DNA of 64,000 nt from NCBI RefSeq assembly GCF_011046735.1, contig NZ_CP049258.1:3366001-3430000 (forward strand), written 5' to 3'. Source of the DNA: Nordella sp. HKS 07. GTDB lineage: Bacteria > Pseudomonadota > Alphaproteobacteria > Rhizobiales > Aestuariivirgaceae. A program made the translations under genes and the position numbers. Shown piece by piece: positions 1-9,083 of the stretch (positions are counted from its first letter, which is position 1; each line of letters starts with the position of its first letter). The notes under the pieces are model-generated. The model was not told where the DNA came from. It did not search any database and worked only from the letters and a program-made list of their open reading frames with translations.

Positions 1-467
1 CTCTCGGCATCATCAGCGAGCCACTGAACATGATCTTCACCGAATTCGCGGTGATCGTCGGCCTCGTCTATGTGCTCATCCCCTTCATGTTCCTGCCGAT
101 CTATGCCAGCGTCGAGCGGCTCGACTGGTCCTTGGTGCAGGCGTCCCAGGATCTCGGCGCCACGCCGTTCCAGACCTTCCGGCGGGTGATCCTGCCGCTC
201 ACCGCCCCCGGCATCGCCGGTGGCGCTGTGATCGTCTTCATACCGGCGCTCGGCAATTTCATCGTGCCGGCCTTTCTCGGCGGCTCGAAAGTGCAGATGA
301 CCGGCAATGTCATCGAGCGGCAGTTCCTTCAGGCGCGCAACTGGCCCTTCGGCTCGACTCTGGCGATGACCGTCATGGCGAGTGTCCTGATCCTGATCCT
401 GCTTTATGTGTTGTGGATGCGCCGGTCCGGCAAGGCGCGGGCGGCCGGGGAGGTGGGGCATGCCTAA
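1..467 (+). CDS. ABC transporter permease, spermidine/putrescine type (5' end outside window)
   Basis: The frame is open from the first bases, so the true start lies to the left; about 154 residues are visible. The protein is hydrophobic, with several membrane segments and the permease-to-ATPase coupling loop (ASQDLGATPFQTFRRV, then LPLTAPG), which is typical of PotB-type inner-membrane permeases. It overlaps the next permease gene by 8 bp, so the two are probably translationally coupled and form a heterodimer. The partners are the permease at 460 and the binding protein at 1312; the ATPase gene should lie left of the window. Polyamine uptake is the family default; the real substrate is not shown by the sequence. 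Confidence 0.9.
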   Translation, partial: LGIISEPLNMIFTEFAVIVGLVYVLIPFMFLPIYASVERLDWSLVQASQDLGATPFQTFRRVILPLTAPGIAGGAVIVFIPALGNFIVPAFLGGSKVQMTGNVIERQFLQARNWPFGSTLAMTVMASVLILILLYVLWMRRSGKARAAGEVGHA

Positions 468-1296
468 GCGGCGGCTTTCCCCCGGCTGGGCAGCGCTCAA
501 TCTCTATGGCGCGGCCTTCCTGCTCTTTCTCTATGCGCCGTTGGCGCTCATCTTCTTCTATTCCTTCAACGCCAATGCCCTCAACATGGCCGTGTGGGAA
601 GGCTTCACGCTCGACTGGTATCGCACCTTGTTCGGCATGCAGCCGGCGGGAGCGGCCTTCGACGCCGCCTTCACGGAAAATCCCGATCGCATCTTCCAGG
701 TTCTCCGGAACAGTCTCATCGTCGCCTTTCTGGCGAGCGCCGTCTCGACCGTGATCGGCACGGCGACGGCGCTCGCCACCGCGCGCTATGACTTCATCGG
801 CAAGCGCATCTATCAGGGACTTCTGTTCCTGCCGATGATGATGCCCGATATCGTGCTCGGCATCGCGCTGCTCATCTTCTTCGTCGGCGTCGGCTTCAAG
901 CTGAGCCTCGCCACCATCATCATCGGCCACTGCACCTTCCTGTCGAGCTATGTCTATATCATCGTGGCGGCGCGCCTTGCCGGCATGGACAACACACTGG
1001 AAGTCGCGTCCGCCGATCTGGGCGCCGGGCCGGTGACGACCTTCAGACGGGTGACGCTGCCTTTGATCCTGCCGGGCGTCATCGGCGGCTTCCTGCTCGC
1101 CTTCATTATTTCGCTCGATGATGTCGTCATCACCTATTTCATCGCCGGCGTCGACACGCAGACCTTGCCACTCTTCATTCTGGCGATGATGCGGCGGGGC
1201 ATCCGGCCGCAGATCAACGCCCTGGCCGTGCTCTTGATCATGTTTTCTTTCGTGGTGGCGAGCGCCGGCCTCTATTTCAGATCGCGTAGAAACTAG
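460..1296 (+). CDS. ABC transporter permease, PotC-like
   Basis: This is a 278-residue inner-membrane permease with about six membrane helices and a second coupling loop (EVASADLGAGPVTTFRRV). I chose the ATG at 460 (MPKRRLSPGW) because it gives the usual family length and the 8-bp overlap with the upstream permease; a start further upstream in the same frame would add an unrelated Arg/Gly-rich extension. It would pair with the upstream permease to form the channel of a spermidine/putrescine-type importer. The binding-protein gene follows 15 bp downstream. Confidence 0.92.
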   Translation: MPKRRLSPGWAALNLYGAAFLLFLYAPLALIFFYSFNANALNMAVWEGFTLDWYRTLFGMQPAGAAFDAAFTENPDRIFQVLRNSLIVAFLASAVSTVIGTATALATARYDFIGKRIYQGLLFLPMMMPDIVLGIALLIFFVGVGFKLSLATIIIGHCTFLSSYVYIIVAARLAGMDNTLEVASADLGAGPVTTFRRVTLPLILPGVIGGFLLAFIISLDDVVITYFIAGVDTQTLPLFILAMMRRGIRPQINALAVLLIMFSFVVASAGLYFRSRRN

Positions 1297-1311
1297 AAGG
1301 AAGAGGAGGAA

Positions 1312-2352
1312 ATGATGAACTGGCTCAGGAAGACCGCACTGACGGGAACTGCTCTTTTGGCATTGGCGGCGGGTCCCGCTTATGCCGCCGGCGAGCTGCA
1401 TCTCTACAATTGGGGCGATTACATCAATCCCGAGATCATCGACAAGTTCGCCAAGGAATTCGACGTGAAGGTGTCGCTCGACACCTATTCGACCAATGAG
1501 GAAATGCTGGCCAAGATCCAGGCTGGCGCCACCGGCTATGATCTCGTCTGGCCGTCGGTCCATATGGCCGACATCATGCTGCAGCTCGGCCTTATCGAGG
1601 AGAGCAAGATCAACCAGTCCAAGGGCTTCGAGAATATCGATCCCACGGCACTGCGCTCCAAACAGGATCCCAAGGCGGATTTCTGTCTTCCCTATGCCTG
1701 GGGACCGGTCGGCATCTTCTACAACAAGACGGTCAGCGGCCAGGACTTCAAGTCGTGGAAGGATCTCTTCGATTATGCGGCGAAGAATCCCGGCCGGGTG
1801 ACATTGCTCGACGACCTGCGCGAGACCCTCGGCATCGGCCTGATCATGAACGGCAAGTCGGTGAACAGCCGCGATCCAGCCGACATCAAGCTCGCCGAGG
1901 AGTTCATCCTCAAGCAGAAGCCCAATATCGCGGCCTTCCGCTATGACGTGATCCCGCTGATCGAGGGCGGCGACATGGCGGCGTCCCATTATTATGTCGG
2001 CGGCGTTCTCTATGTGAACAAGCGGCCGAAGGAGCTGGGTTTCGTGATTCCCGAAGAGGGGGCAACGATGTACCAGGAGAATGTCTGCATGCTGAAGACG
2101 GCGCCCAATAAGGATAATGCCAAGTTGTTCATGGAGTTCCTGCTGCGCCCCGAGATCGCCGCGCAAAATTCCACCATGCTGACCAATGGCGTAGTCAACA
2201 AGGCGGCGCTCGACCTCTTGCCGCCCGAGCTCAAGAACAACGCCGCGATCAACCCGCCTCCCGAGGTGCGCGCGAAACTGCAGATATTCGAGGATCTTGG
2301 CGCCGACCTGAAGCTCTATGATCGGGCCTGGTCACGCATCAAGGCCAACTGA
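1312..2352 (+). CDS. Periplasmic solute-binding protein, PotD/PotF-like
   Basis: The protein has 346 residues. The N-terminus (MMNWLRKTALTGTALLALAA) is a signal peptide with likely cleavage after AYA, near residue 25. The mature protein opens with LHLYNWGDYINPEII, a hallmark of polyamine-binding proteins of the PotD/PotF family. A strong ribosome site (GGAAGAGGAGG) precedes the ATG. It is the capture protein for the two permeases upstream. Next to a class III aminotransferase, a diamine or amino-amide substrate would make sense, but that is inference. Confidence 0.92.
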   Translation: MMNWLRKTALTGTALLALAAGPAYAAGELHLYNWGDYINPEIIDKFAKEFDVKVSLDTYSTNEEMLAKIQAGATGYDLVWPSVHMADIMLQLGLIEESKINQSKGFENIDPTALRSKQDPKADFCLPYAWGPVGIFYNKTVSGQDFKSWKDLFDYAAKNPGRVTLLDDLRETLGIGLIMNGKSVNSRDPADIKLAEEFILKQKPNIAAFRYDVIPLIEGGDMAASHYYVGGVLYVNKRPKELGFVIPEEGATMYQENVCMLKTAPNKDNAKLFMEFLLRPEIAAQNSTMLTNGVVNKAALDLLPPELKNNAAINPPPEVRAKLQIFEDLGADLKLYDRAWSRIKAN

Positions 2353-2371
2353 TGAACTGAGCTGCCTCTCA

Positions 2372-2490
2372 TCTACCCTCACCCTGAGGTGCCCGCCGGA
2401 GGCGGGCCTCGAAGGGTAGGTACAGCAAGCTCACTTTATCCTGAGGGATGCTTCGAGGCTCGCTTCGCTCGCACCTCAGCATGAGGAGCT
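2372..2490. repeat. Pair of inverted REP-like palindromic units (CTGAGGTGC family)
   Basis: Two related units in opposite orientation fill most of the gap between the binding-protein gene and the aminotransferase. The left unit (2375-2418) has an internal hairpin GCCCGCC-GGA-GGCGGGC between CCTGAGGT and CCTCGAAGGG. The right unit (2436-2487) has GAGGCTCGC and GCGAGC-type arms ending in CACCTCAG. The same family occurs at 17537-17646 and 33587-33702. It probably acts as a transcript-end stabiliser or terminator; it has no coding potential. Confidence 0.8.
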
Positions 2491-2587
2491 TAGAGAGATT
2501 GATCCTATTCCAAACGCACCGGTATCGCCGGCGCGAGTGGGTACATATTGTCCAGCACTAGAGGCCATCGAGCCGGGAGCAACCAGA

Positions 2588-3946
2588 ATGAGCAAACGCA
2601 ATTATCCAAGCGCCTTCCTGCATCCTTTTTCACATATACCGACGCTTGAGGAGGAAGGGCCGGTCATCATCGACAAGGGCGAGGGCGTCTACATCTATGA
2701 CGATCGCGGCCGCAAATTTCTCGAGGGCAATTCCGGCCTGTGGAATGTGGTGCTCGGCTTCGACAATAAGAAGCTCATCGAGACGGCGCAGCGCGCCTAT
2801 GCCAAGTTGCCGGCCTATCACGCCTTCTTCGGGCGCGTGGGCCAGTCGGCGCTCGACCTCTCGGAGCGCATCGTCAAGCTGGCGCCGATGGAGGCGAACC
2901 GCGTCTTCTATGCGAATTCGGGCTCCGAGGCGAACGACACGGTGGTGAAGCTTCTGTGGTTCCTGGCGGAATCGGAAGGCAAGCCGCATCGCCGCCTCCT
3001 GCTCAGCCGCAGGAACGCCTATCACGGCATGACGGTGATCACCGCGAGCCTCACCGGCAAGGACTATGTGAAATCGGCCTCCGGCCTGCCGCTGAAAGAG
3101 GTGCGCCATCTCACTTGTCCGCATCATTGGCGCGAGGCGCTGCCAAAAGAGAGCGAGGCGGAGTTCTCTGCGCGCCTGGCGCTCGAGCTCGAGCAGACGA
3201 TCCGCAATACCGGCCCGGACTTCATTGCCGGTTTCTTCGCCGAGCCGGTGATGGGCGCCGGCGGTGTCATTCCCCCGCCGGAAGGCTATTTCCAGGCCAT
3301 CCAGCCGGTCTTGCGGAAATACGGCATCCCGCTCATCGCCGATGAGGTGATCTGCGGTTTCGGCCGTACCGGCGAATTCTGGGGGTCGCAAAAATACGGC
3401 ATGAAGCCTGATATCGTTGTGGCTTCGAAGGTCATCACCGCCGGCTTCTTCCCGATGGGCGCCATCATCCTGTCGCCGGAAATGACCGAGCGTGTGGAGA
3501 AAGCTTCGGCCATATATGAGGAACTACCGACGGGCTTCACCACCGGCGCCCACCCGGTCGGCTGCGCCATAGCGATGGCCGCGCTCGACGAGATCGAAGG
3601 CGGCGCCTTCGCCAATGTCAAAGCCGTTTCGTCCGCATTCCAGAAGCAGCTGAAAGCGATGGCCGATCACCCGATGGTGGGCGAGGCGCGCGGCGTCGGG
3701 CTGATGGGGGCGCTCGAAATGGTGGCCGACAAGAAGACCAAGGCGCCTTTCGCCGGCAATCTCGATGTCAGCGAGCGCGTGTCGCGCCAGGCGTTGAAGA
3801 ACGGCCTGATCTGCCGGCCGCTTGGCGCCTCGATTGTGCTGGCGCCGCCTTTCATCATCACCGAAACGCAAATTTCCGAACTGTTCGGCATCCTGCGCAA
3901 GACGCTGGATGAGGTCCATGGCGCTATCGCCAGGAAAGCGGCGTGA
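2588..3946 (+). CDS. Class III PLP-dependent aminotransferase
   Basis: The 452-residue protein belongs to fold-type I, class III aminotransferases (omega-amino acid:pyruvate, diamine or GABA-type). The PLP lysine is K281 in VASKVITAGFFPMGA, the cofactor-contact aspartate is D252 in ADEVICGFGR, and the phosphate-binding loop is SGSEAND at 111-117. I chose the ATG at 2588 (MSKRNYPS); the in-frame start at 2537 would add 17 residues with no family support. Located after a polyamine-type importer and before the amidase pair, it probably removes a terminal amino group from the imported compound. The exact substrate cannot be read from the sequence. Confidence 0.9.
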   Translation: MSKRNYPSAFLHPFSHIPTLEEEGPVIIDKGEGVYIYDDRGRKFLEGNSGLWNVVLGFDNKKLIETAQRAYAKLPAYHAFFGRVGQSALDLSERIVKLAPMEANRVFYANSGSEANDTVVKLLWFLAESEGKPHRRLLLSRRNAYHGMTVITASLTGKDYVKSASGLPLKEVRHLTCPHHWREALPKESEAEFSARLALELEQTIRNTGPDFIAGFFAEPVMGAGGVIPPPEGYFQAIQPVLRKYGIPLIADEVICGFGRTGEFWGSQKYGMKPDIVVASKVITAGFFPMGAIILSPEMTERVEKASAIYEELPTGFTTGAHPVGCAIAMAALDEIEGGAFANVKAVSSAFQKQLKAMADHPMVGEARGVGLMGALEMVADKKTKAPFAGNLDVSERVSRQALKNGLICRPLGASIVLAPPFIITETQISELFGILRKTLDEVHGAIARKAA

Positions 3947-3992
3947 ACAAGCGGGGCGGCGCGAGCCGCCCCATTTTGGACGAGGAGACGAC

Positions 3993-4322
3993 ATGGCGCG
4001 CTACCAGATCGGTCCGGATGATGTGCCCTTCGCGCGGGAATTTTTGGCCGATCCTTTCGGCTATCGCAGTCCCGGCCTGCAGCGGGTGCTTAATGTCATG
4101 CGCGGCCTCGGGCCCCAGGGCAAATATGTCATCCTGTGCAAGGAGCCCTACCGGCGCTGGCGGCTCGCCCGGCTTCCGGCGAAGCGCGGTGAGCCCATCG
4201 AGGAAGCCGATGGCGTAGACTATGGCGATCTCGCGACCGCCGAGCGCGATGTCTTCCTGCGCCGCTGGCGCGATCTCGGCGGACCGGACCTGCCACTAGA
4301 ACTTCTGACCATGCGGCGCTGA
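3993..4322 (+). CDS. N,N-dimethylformamidase alpha (small) subunit-like protein
   Basis: This is a small soluble protein of 109 residues, rich in Arg and Pro (LCKEPYRRWRLARLPAKRGE), starting at an ATG preceded by GAGGAGAC. It ends 3 bp before the large gene at 4326, whose product resembles the dimethylformamidase large subunit. Known dimethylformamidases have just such a small alpha subunit of roughly 110-135 residues encoded directly before the large one. I call it by this context and its general character; sequence evidence alone is weak. An alpha-beta complex acting on an N-substituted amide in the cytoplasm is the likely role. Confidence 0.75.
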   Translation: MARYQIGPDDVPFAREFLADPFGYRSPGLQRVLNVMRGLGPQGKYVILCKEPYRRWRLARLPAKRGEPIEEADGVDYGDLATAERDVFLRRWRDLGGPDLPLELLTMRR

Positions 4323-4325
4323 ACC

Positions 4326-6515
4326 ATGCTGTCTCTCATTGCCTATACGAACACGCTGAGCGCCGCGCCGGGCGAGACCCTGGCGGTCAAGGTCGGCTCC
4401 TATGGCGCGCAGGTCTATCACGCCGATCTGCGCCGCCTCATCCAGGGCGACCGTCATCCCGATGCGCCGGGCTACAAGGACGAGGCGATCGCGCTCGATC
4501 TCGGCGGCGAGCGCAAAGCGCGCCGGCAGCCGATCAAGCCCGGCTCCTATGTCAGGATCGAGGACCGCGGCGATGTGCTGGCCGATCTCGCAAGCTTCAC
4601 TTTGGCGGTGCCGGTCCAGCCGACCCTCGTAGGAGAGACGGAGCGTACAATCTTTCATCTCGCCGGCATCGGACTCGAACTGCTGATCGACGGCGAGGGC
4701 CATGCATGTGCCAAGCTCGGCGAAACTTGGCTGACGCTCGCGACACCTGTGGTTTGCGGGAAATGGATGCTCCTGGTCCTGTCCTTCGACAAGGGGCGCC
4801 TGCGTCTCGCAAGCCTCACCAGGGACAGCGAGATCATCGCGCAGGATGAAGCAGCCGCCACTTTGCGCCAGAGCGGCGCCGTCACCGCGCTGATCGCGGC
4901 GCGCGCATCAGGCGAGTGTCATTTCGACGGCAAGATCGATTCGCCCGTCCTGTTCGCCCGCGCGATGGAGCCCTTGGAGGCCGCCGCGCGACTGGCCTTG
5001 CCGCAGAGACTGAGCCGCTTGCCCGATCTCGTGGCGTTCTGGGATTTCTCCCGCGCCATAGACGGCACCGAGGTGGTCGATGCTTCGCCGCATCAGCTCC
5101 ATGGCAAAACGTGGCAATGCCCGGCGCGCGCCATGACCGGCTGGCGCTGGGTTGGGCAATGTCATGATTGGCGGCAGATGCCGGAACTCTATTCGGCGAT
5201 GCATTTCCATGCCGATGACATGACAGACGCGCAATGGGAGACCGATTTCGAGGTCAGATTGCCGGACGATCTGAAGAGCGGTCTCTATGCGATCCGTCTC
5301 GTACCCGACGGCGATGAGGCGGCGGCCTATCATTGCGTCTTCGCGGTCAGGCCGCCGCGCCGGTCGCCCAGCGGCAACACGGTCTGCCTCCTGCTGCCGA
5401 CCGCGAGCTATCTCGCTTACGCCAATCACCGGCTGGGCCTCGATGTGCCGGGCACCGAGGTTGGCATGGGGCGCCTCGTCGAGATCGACCGGCATCATGC
5501 TTTCCTGCAGGAGCATCCGGAGCTCGGCTTCTCCTTCTATGAAGTCCATGCCGATGGCAGCGGCGTATTCCATTCGTCGCGCAACCGGCCGGTGGTCGAT
5601 CTGCAGCCCGGCATCAAGGGCTTTCTCGGCGGCCTCGGCTCCAATGTCTGGCAGCTCACCGCCGACACTCATATCACCGGCTGGCTCGAGCACCAGGGCG
5701 TCGCCTATGACGTGATCACCGACGAGGATCTGCATCGCGACGGTCTGGCGCTCTTGCGCCGCTATCATGTGGTGCTGACCGGAACGCATCCCGAATATCA
5801 CTCGCTCCAGATGCTCGATGCGCTGCAGGGCTTCGTCGATCGCGGCGGCAGGCTCATGTATCTGGGCGGCAATGGCTTCTACTGGCGCATTTCCTTCAGC
5901 GACAAGCATCCGGGCGTCATCGAATGCCGGCGCTCGGAAGCGGGCATCCGGCCGTGGGAGCCGGGTCTCGGCCAATTCCATCATGCCTTCACCGGCGAAT
6001 ATGGGGGCCTGTGGCGGCGCAACGGCCGCCCCTCGAGCGAGCTTGCCGGCCTCATCATGAGCTCGCAGGGCTTCGACCGCTCGGAGCCTTATGAACTGAC
6101 CGAAGCCGCGTCCGATCCGAGCGCCGATTTCATCTTCGAAGGCATCGACCGTACGGCGGGACGGAAATTCGGCGCCTTCGGCCTGTCGGGCGGCGGTGCG
6201 GCCGGCATGGAGATCGACCGTGCCGATTTCGCGCTGGGCACGCCCCGCGACGCGCTCATCCTCGGCAGCTCGAAATCACATACCGACATCTATCTGATGA
6301 CGCCCGAGGACATGCTCGATCCGACGCCCGATATGTCGGGCACCCAGAACGAGACGATCCGTGCCGATCTCGTCTATTTCGAGAAGGAAGGCGGCGGCGC
6401 CGTCTTTTCGGTGGGCTCGATCGCCTGGGCCGGCGCCATGGCGTGGAACGGCTACGACAATGAAGTGGCACGGATGACCTGGAACGTGCTCAGGCGGTTC
6501 GACAAGAAAGCTTAG
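4326..6515 (+). CDS. N,N-dimethylformamidase beta (large) subunit-like amidohydrolase
   Basis: The 729-residue protein matches the dimethylformamidase large-subunit family in length and layout: an N-terminal beta-rich, lectin-like half (to about 290) and a C-terminal catalytic half starting near CLLLPTASYLAYANHRLGLD. The studied Paracoccus enzyme uses a mononuclear iron held by two Tyr and one Glu. From memory of that enzyme, the best matches here by spacing are Tyr365, Tyr405 and Glu490, with His488 (THPEYHS) and Asn516 (GGNGFYW) nearby. The iron site therefore appears kept, but I have not aligned it. The start lies 3 bp after the small-subunit stop. The true substrate may be an amide other than dimethylformamide. 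Confidence 0.8.
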   Translation: MLSLIAYTNTLSAAPGETLAVKVGSYGAQVYHADLRRLIQGDRHPDAPGYKDEAIALDLGGERKARRQPIKPGSYVRIEDRGDVLADLASFTLAVPVQPTLVGETERTIFHLAGIGLELLIDGEGHACAKLGETWLTLATPVVCGKWMLLVLSFDKGRLRLASLTRDSEIIAQDEAAATLRQSGAVTALIAARASGECHFDGKIDSPVLFARAMEPLEAAARLALPQRLSRLPDLVAFWDFSRAIDGTEVVDASPHQLHGKTWQCPARAMTGWRWVGQCHDWRQMPELYSAMHFHADDMTDAQWETDFEVRLPDDLKSGLYAIRLVPDGDEAAAYHCVFAVRPPRRSPSGNTVCLLLPTASYLAYANHRLGLDVPGTEVGMGRLVEIDRHHAFLQEHPELGFSFYEVHADGSGVFHSSRNRPVVDLQPGIKGFLGGLGSNVWQLTADTHITGWLEHQGVAYDVITDEDLHRDGLALLRRYHVVLTGTHPEYHSLQMLDALQGFVDRGGRLMYLGGNGFYWRISFSDKHPGVIECRRSEAGIRPWEPGLGQFHHAFTGEYGGLWRRNGRPSSELAGLIMSSQGFDRSEPYELTEAASDPSADFIFEGIDRTAGRKFGAFGLSGGGAAGMEIDRADFALGTPRDALILGSSKSHTDIYLMTPEDMLDPTPDMSGTQNETIRADLVYFEKEGGGAVFSVGSIAWAGAMAWNGYDNEVARMTWNVLRRFDKKA

Positions 6516-6562
6516 CACGATCGTTCAAGACGGGGGCGGCCAGGCGGGTCTAGCCTCGATGC

Positions 6563-7171
6563 ATGCTGCAGGACCTTTCCCTGTCGGGTCTCGTCACGCT
6601 GCTGATATCGGCGGCGGTACTGATGGCGAGTCCGGGGCCGACCACCATGAGCGTCACCGCGACCGCGGCGGCCTTCGGCTTCCGGCGTTCGCTCGCCTAC
6701 TGCGCCGGCCTCAATCTGGGCACCATCCTCGTGCTGCTCGCCGTCGCTGTGGGCGCCACGGCTCTGCTCCATGAGCTGCCCGGTGTCTCCTTCGCCGTCA
6801 GCCTCGCGGCCGCACTTTATATACTCTATCTGGCTTGGCGCATCGCCATGGCGCCGCCTCTCTCCGAGGCCGCGGCGGCCGGGAGCGAGCCGGGCTGGCT
6901 TGCCGGCTTCACGCTGGCGATCGCCAATCCCAAGGCCTATCTCGCCATCGGCGCCGTCTATGCGCAATCGACCCTGCTGGCCGGACGGCCGCTGTCGGAC
7001 GCCCTGCTCAAATGCCTGCTGCTCGCTGTGGCGATCGTGGCGATCCACATGTTCTGGGCGCTCGCCGGCTCAGCGTTGACGCGCGTCCTCCGGCATCCCG
7101 CCGCATCGCGCGCGGTGAATCTCGGCCTCGCTTCGACGCTGGTCCTGCTGGTGCTGGCCGAGTTTCTTTGA
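6563..7171 (+). CDS. LysE/RhtB family amino acid exporter
   Basis: The product is a 202-residue inner-membrane protein with about six helices and the family signature near the N-terminus (LMASPGPTTMSVTATAAAFG, a PGP motif at about 24-26). This family exports amino acids or their analogues. It follows the amidase gene by 47 bp on the same strand and may relieve overflow of an amino product; that link is inference. The neighbour on the right is convergent, with a palindrome between them. Confidence 0.88.
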   Translation: MLQDLSLSGLVTLLISAAVLMASPGPTTMSVTATAAAFGFRRSLAYCAGLNLGTILVLLAVAVGATALLHELPGVSFAVSLAAALYILYLAWRIAMAPPLSEAAAAGSEPGWLAGFTLAIANPKAYLAIGAVYAQSTLLAGRPLSDALLKCLLLAVAIVAIHMFWALAGSALTRVLRHPAASRAVNLGLASTLVLLVLAEFL

Positions 7172-7177
7172 GCTAGA

Positions 7178-7222
7178 GCATCGGACCGAAAAGTGCGAAG
7201 CGGTTTTCGGATAATCCGATGC
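7178..7222. repeat. Palindromic intergenic element (GAAAAGTG...CGGTTTTC family), likely bidirectional terminator
   Basis: Arms GCATCGGA and TCCGATGC match perfectly, as do inner arms CCGAAAA and TTTTCGG. It sits between the convergent ends of the LysE gene and the Lrp gene, so a bidirectional terminator is a natural role. Related elements lie at 35152-35199 and 41552-41602. Confidence 0.75.
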
Positions 7223-7274
7223 GCAAATCAAAGAGTTAGAGCGCCGGCCCGATTCTATGTGAGTGTCCGGAGCC

Positions 7275-7766
7275 CTAGACCTCTGTCGCAAGCGGCACCG
7301 GACCGTTGGTCTTGACATTCTCCATCGAGACGCAGGTGCGGAAGCTCTTCACATTGCCGCCTTCGAAGAAGAGGGCGCGGGTGAGCTCGGTATATTCTTC
7401 CATGTCCCTGACATTGATGATCAGGATGAAGTCCATGTCGCCGGTGACATAGTAACACTGGCGGACCTGCGGGCAGGCGAGGAAGCGCTCCTTCATAGCA
7501 TCGAGGAGATCGAGCCGCTCATTCTCGGTGGTGACCTCGACCACGATGGTGAGCGGCCGGCCCACGGCCGTCTCATCGATCACCGCGATATCGCGGCGGA
7601 TGACACCCGCTTCGCGCAAATATTGCAGCCGGCGCGCCACCGCCGGCGGCGACAGGCCGATGCGGTCGGCGATGAGCCGCTGCGGCATCTGATTGTCGAG
7701 TTGGACGATTCCCAGAATCTTCAGGTCGAAATCATCAAGCGTTTCCGGATGCGGTCGTCTGGCCAT
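7275..7766 (-). CDS. Lrp/AsnC family transcriptional regulator
   Basis: The 163-residue protein has an N-terminal helix-turn-helix (DRIGLSPPAVARRLQYLREAG, about residues 35-56) and a C-terminal ligand-binding domain of the Lrp type (YYVTGDMDFILIINVRDMEE). It is divergent from the diaminopropionate ammonia-lyase gene, with a 104-bp gap that should hold both promoters and the operator. It probably senses an amino acid handled by the downstream operon and controls that operon and itself. Confidence 0.92.
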   Translation of the reverse strand: MARRPHPETLDDFDLKILGIVQLDNQMPQRLIADRIGLSPPAVARRLQYLREAGVIRRDIAVIDETAVGRPLTIVVEVTTENERLDLLDAMKERFLACPQVRQCYYVTGDMDFILIINVRDMEEYTELTRALFFEGGNVKSFRTCVSMENVKTNGPVPLATEV

Positions 7767-7870
7767 GTGCAGGTCTTTCTCGCATTATGCGACTGTGGCG
7801 AAATTTCTTTGCAGAGAATGGGGTAAAATCAAGCGCAATCCTCGTGTGGTTTGCAATATTCTCTCGCCAC

Positions 7871-9079
7871 ATGACCAAGACACTCCATCTGAACACTTTG
7901 CCGGCTTTTGGTTCGCCCTTGAGCGAAGCCGACCGGCTGACCGTCGGGAGCAGCGCGCCGGATTTGGTGCGCCCCTATCTGGGCCTCTGGGGCCCGATCG
8001 ACACGACACCGCTCATCGCCTTGCCCGGGATCGCCGTGGCGGCGGGCGTTGGCCAGGTTCTTCTCAAGAACGAGGCGCTGCGCCTCGGCCAGGGCAGCTT
8101 CAAGGCGCTGGGCGGCGCCTATGCGGTGATGGTGCTGTTCAAGCGCCTGCTCGAAACCCATCTCGGCAGCGAGGTGCGCGTCACGCAGCTTCTCTCGCCG
8201 ACGGCGAAAGATTTCGCGCGCTCCGTCACTGTGTGCTGCGCTACCGATGGCAATCACGGCAAATCGGTCGCGGCCGGCGCTCGTCTCCTCGGCTGCCGCG
8301 CGGTGATCTTTGTGCATCAAGGCGTGTCTGACGCGCGCATCGCGGCGCTCGGCGCCGATGAGATCGTGCGCGTGCCGGGTTCCTATGATGACTCCGTCAA
8401 TGAATCGGAGCGCGTCGCCAAGGAAAAAGGCTGGTTTCTCGTCTCCGATACCTCGTGGCCTGGCTATGAAGAAACCCCCGCTTTCGTGGGGCAGGGCTAT
8501 ACGATCCTGGCGGATGAAGCCTTGCGGCAGATCGAAGAGCAGGGCCAGGCCGCGCCGACCCATGTCTTCCTGCAGGCGGGCGTCGGCGGTTTCGCCGGCA
8601 GCATCGCCGGCCATCTGGCCGATCGTCTGGGCGCATTGAAGCCCACGATCATCATCGTCGAACCGGATCGCGCCGCTTGTGTCTTCGCCAGCGCCAAAGC
8701 GGGCAAGCTCATCAGCGTCGCGCCGACCGAGCCGACCGTGATGGCCATGCTCGAATGCTACACACCCTCGCTCATCGCCTGGCGCGTCCTCGAAAGGACC
8801 GTCGACGCCTTCATGACCGTCGCGGAGCAAGAGGCGAAGCAGGCTATGCGGGCCCTCGCTTTCCCGAAGGGCGGCGAGAAGCCGATCGTCGCCGGCGAAA
8901 GCGGGGCGGCAGGTCTTGCCGGGCTTCTCGCCATCGCGCGCGATCAGGTCGCCAGCGCCGCGCTCAAGCTCGACAAGGACAGCCGCGTCCTCGTCATCAA
9001 CACCGAGACGGCCACCGATCCCGCCTCCTATGAAGCGATCGTCGGCTTGTCGCCCACGACCGTGATGCAGAAAGGATAG
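7871..9079 (+). CDS. dpaL: Diaminopropionate ammonia-lyase
   Basis: The 402-residue PLP enzyme is of fold type II. The PLP lysine is K78 in GQGSFKALGGAYA, and the phosphate loop is near CCATDGNHGKSVA. These and the tail motif KGGEKPIVAGESGAAGL are characteristic of the DpaL/YgeX family, which turns 2,3-diaminopropionate into pyruvate and ammonia and can act on serine. I chose the ATG at 7871 (MTKTLHLNT); 28 more residues upstream would run into the promoter region. It is first in an operon with an M24 hydrolase, an amino acid importer and an M20 amidohydrolase, and is divergent from an Lrp-type regulator. Confidence 0.9.
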   Translation: MTKTLHLNTLPAFGSPLSEADRLTVGSSAPDLVRPYLGLWGPIDTTPLIALPGIAVAAGVGQVLLKNEALRLGQGSFKALGGAYAVMVLFKRLLETHLGSEVRVTQLLSPTAKDFARSVTVCCATDGNHGKSVAAGARLLGCRAVIFVHQGVSDARIAALGADEIVRVPGSYDDSVNESERVAKEKGWFLVSDTSWPGYEETPAFVGQGYTILADEALRQIEEQGQAAPTHVFLQAGVGGFAGSIAGHLADRLGALKPTIIIVEPDRAACVFASAKAGKLISVAPTEPTVMAMLECYTPSLIAWRVLERTVDAFMTVAEQEAKQAMRALAFPKGGEKPIVAGESGAAGLAGLLAIARDQVASAALKLDKDSRVLVINTETATDPASYEAIVGLSPTTVMQKG

Positions 9080-9083
9080 TTCA

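Noticed and set aside
373-2166. Long minus-strand open frame opposite the permease and binding-protein genes
   Set aside because: It is the antisense shadow of well-supported plus-strand genes; its product is Arg/Asp/His/Gln-rich without family motifs, as expected from high-GC codon bias.
7767-7870. Lrp operator from GAGAAT and ATTCTC half sites in the dpaL gap
   Set aside because: The half sites are too short and about 38 bp apart, which could arise by chance.
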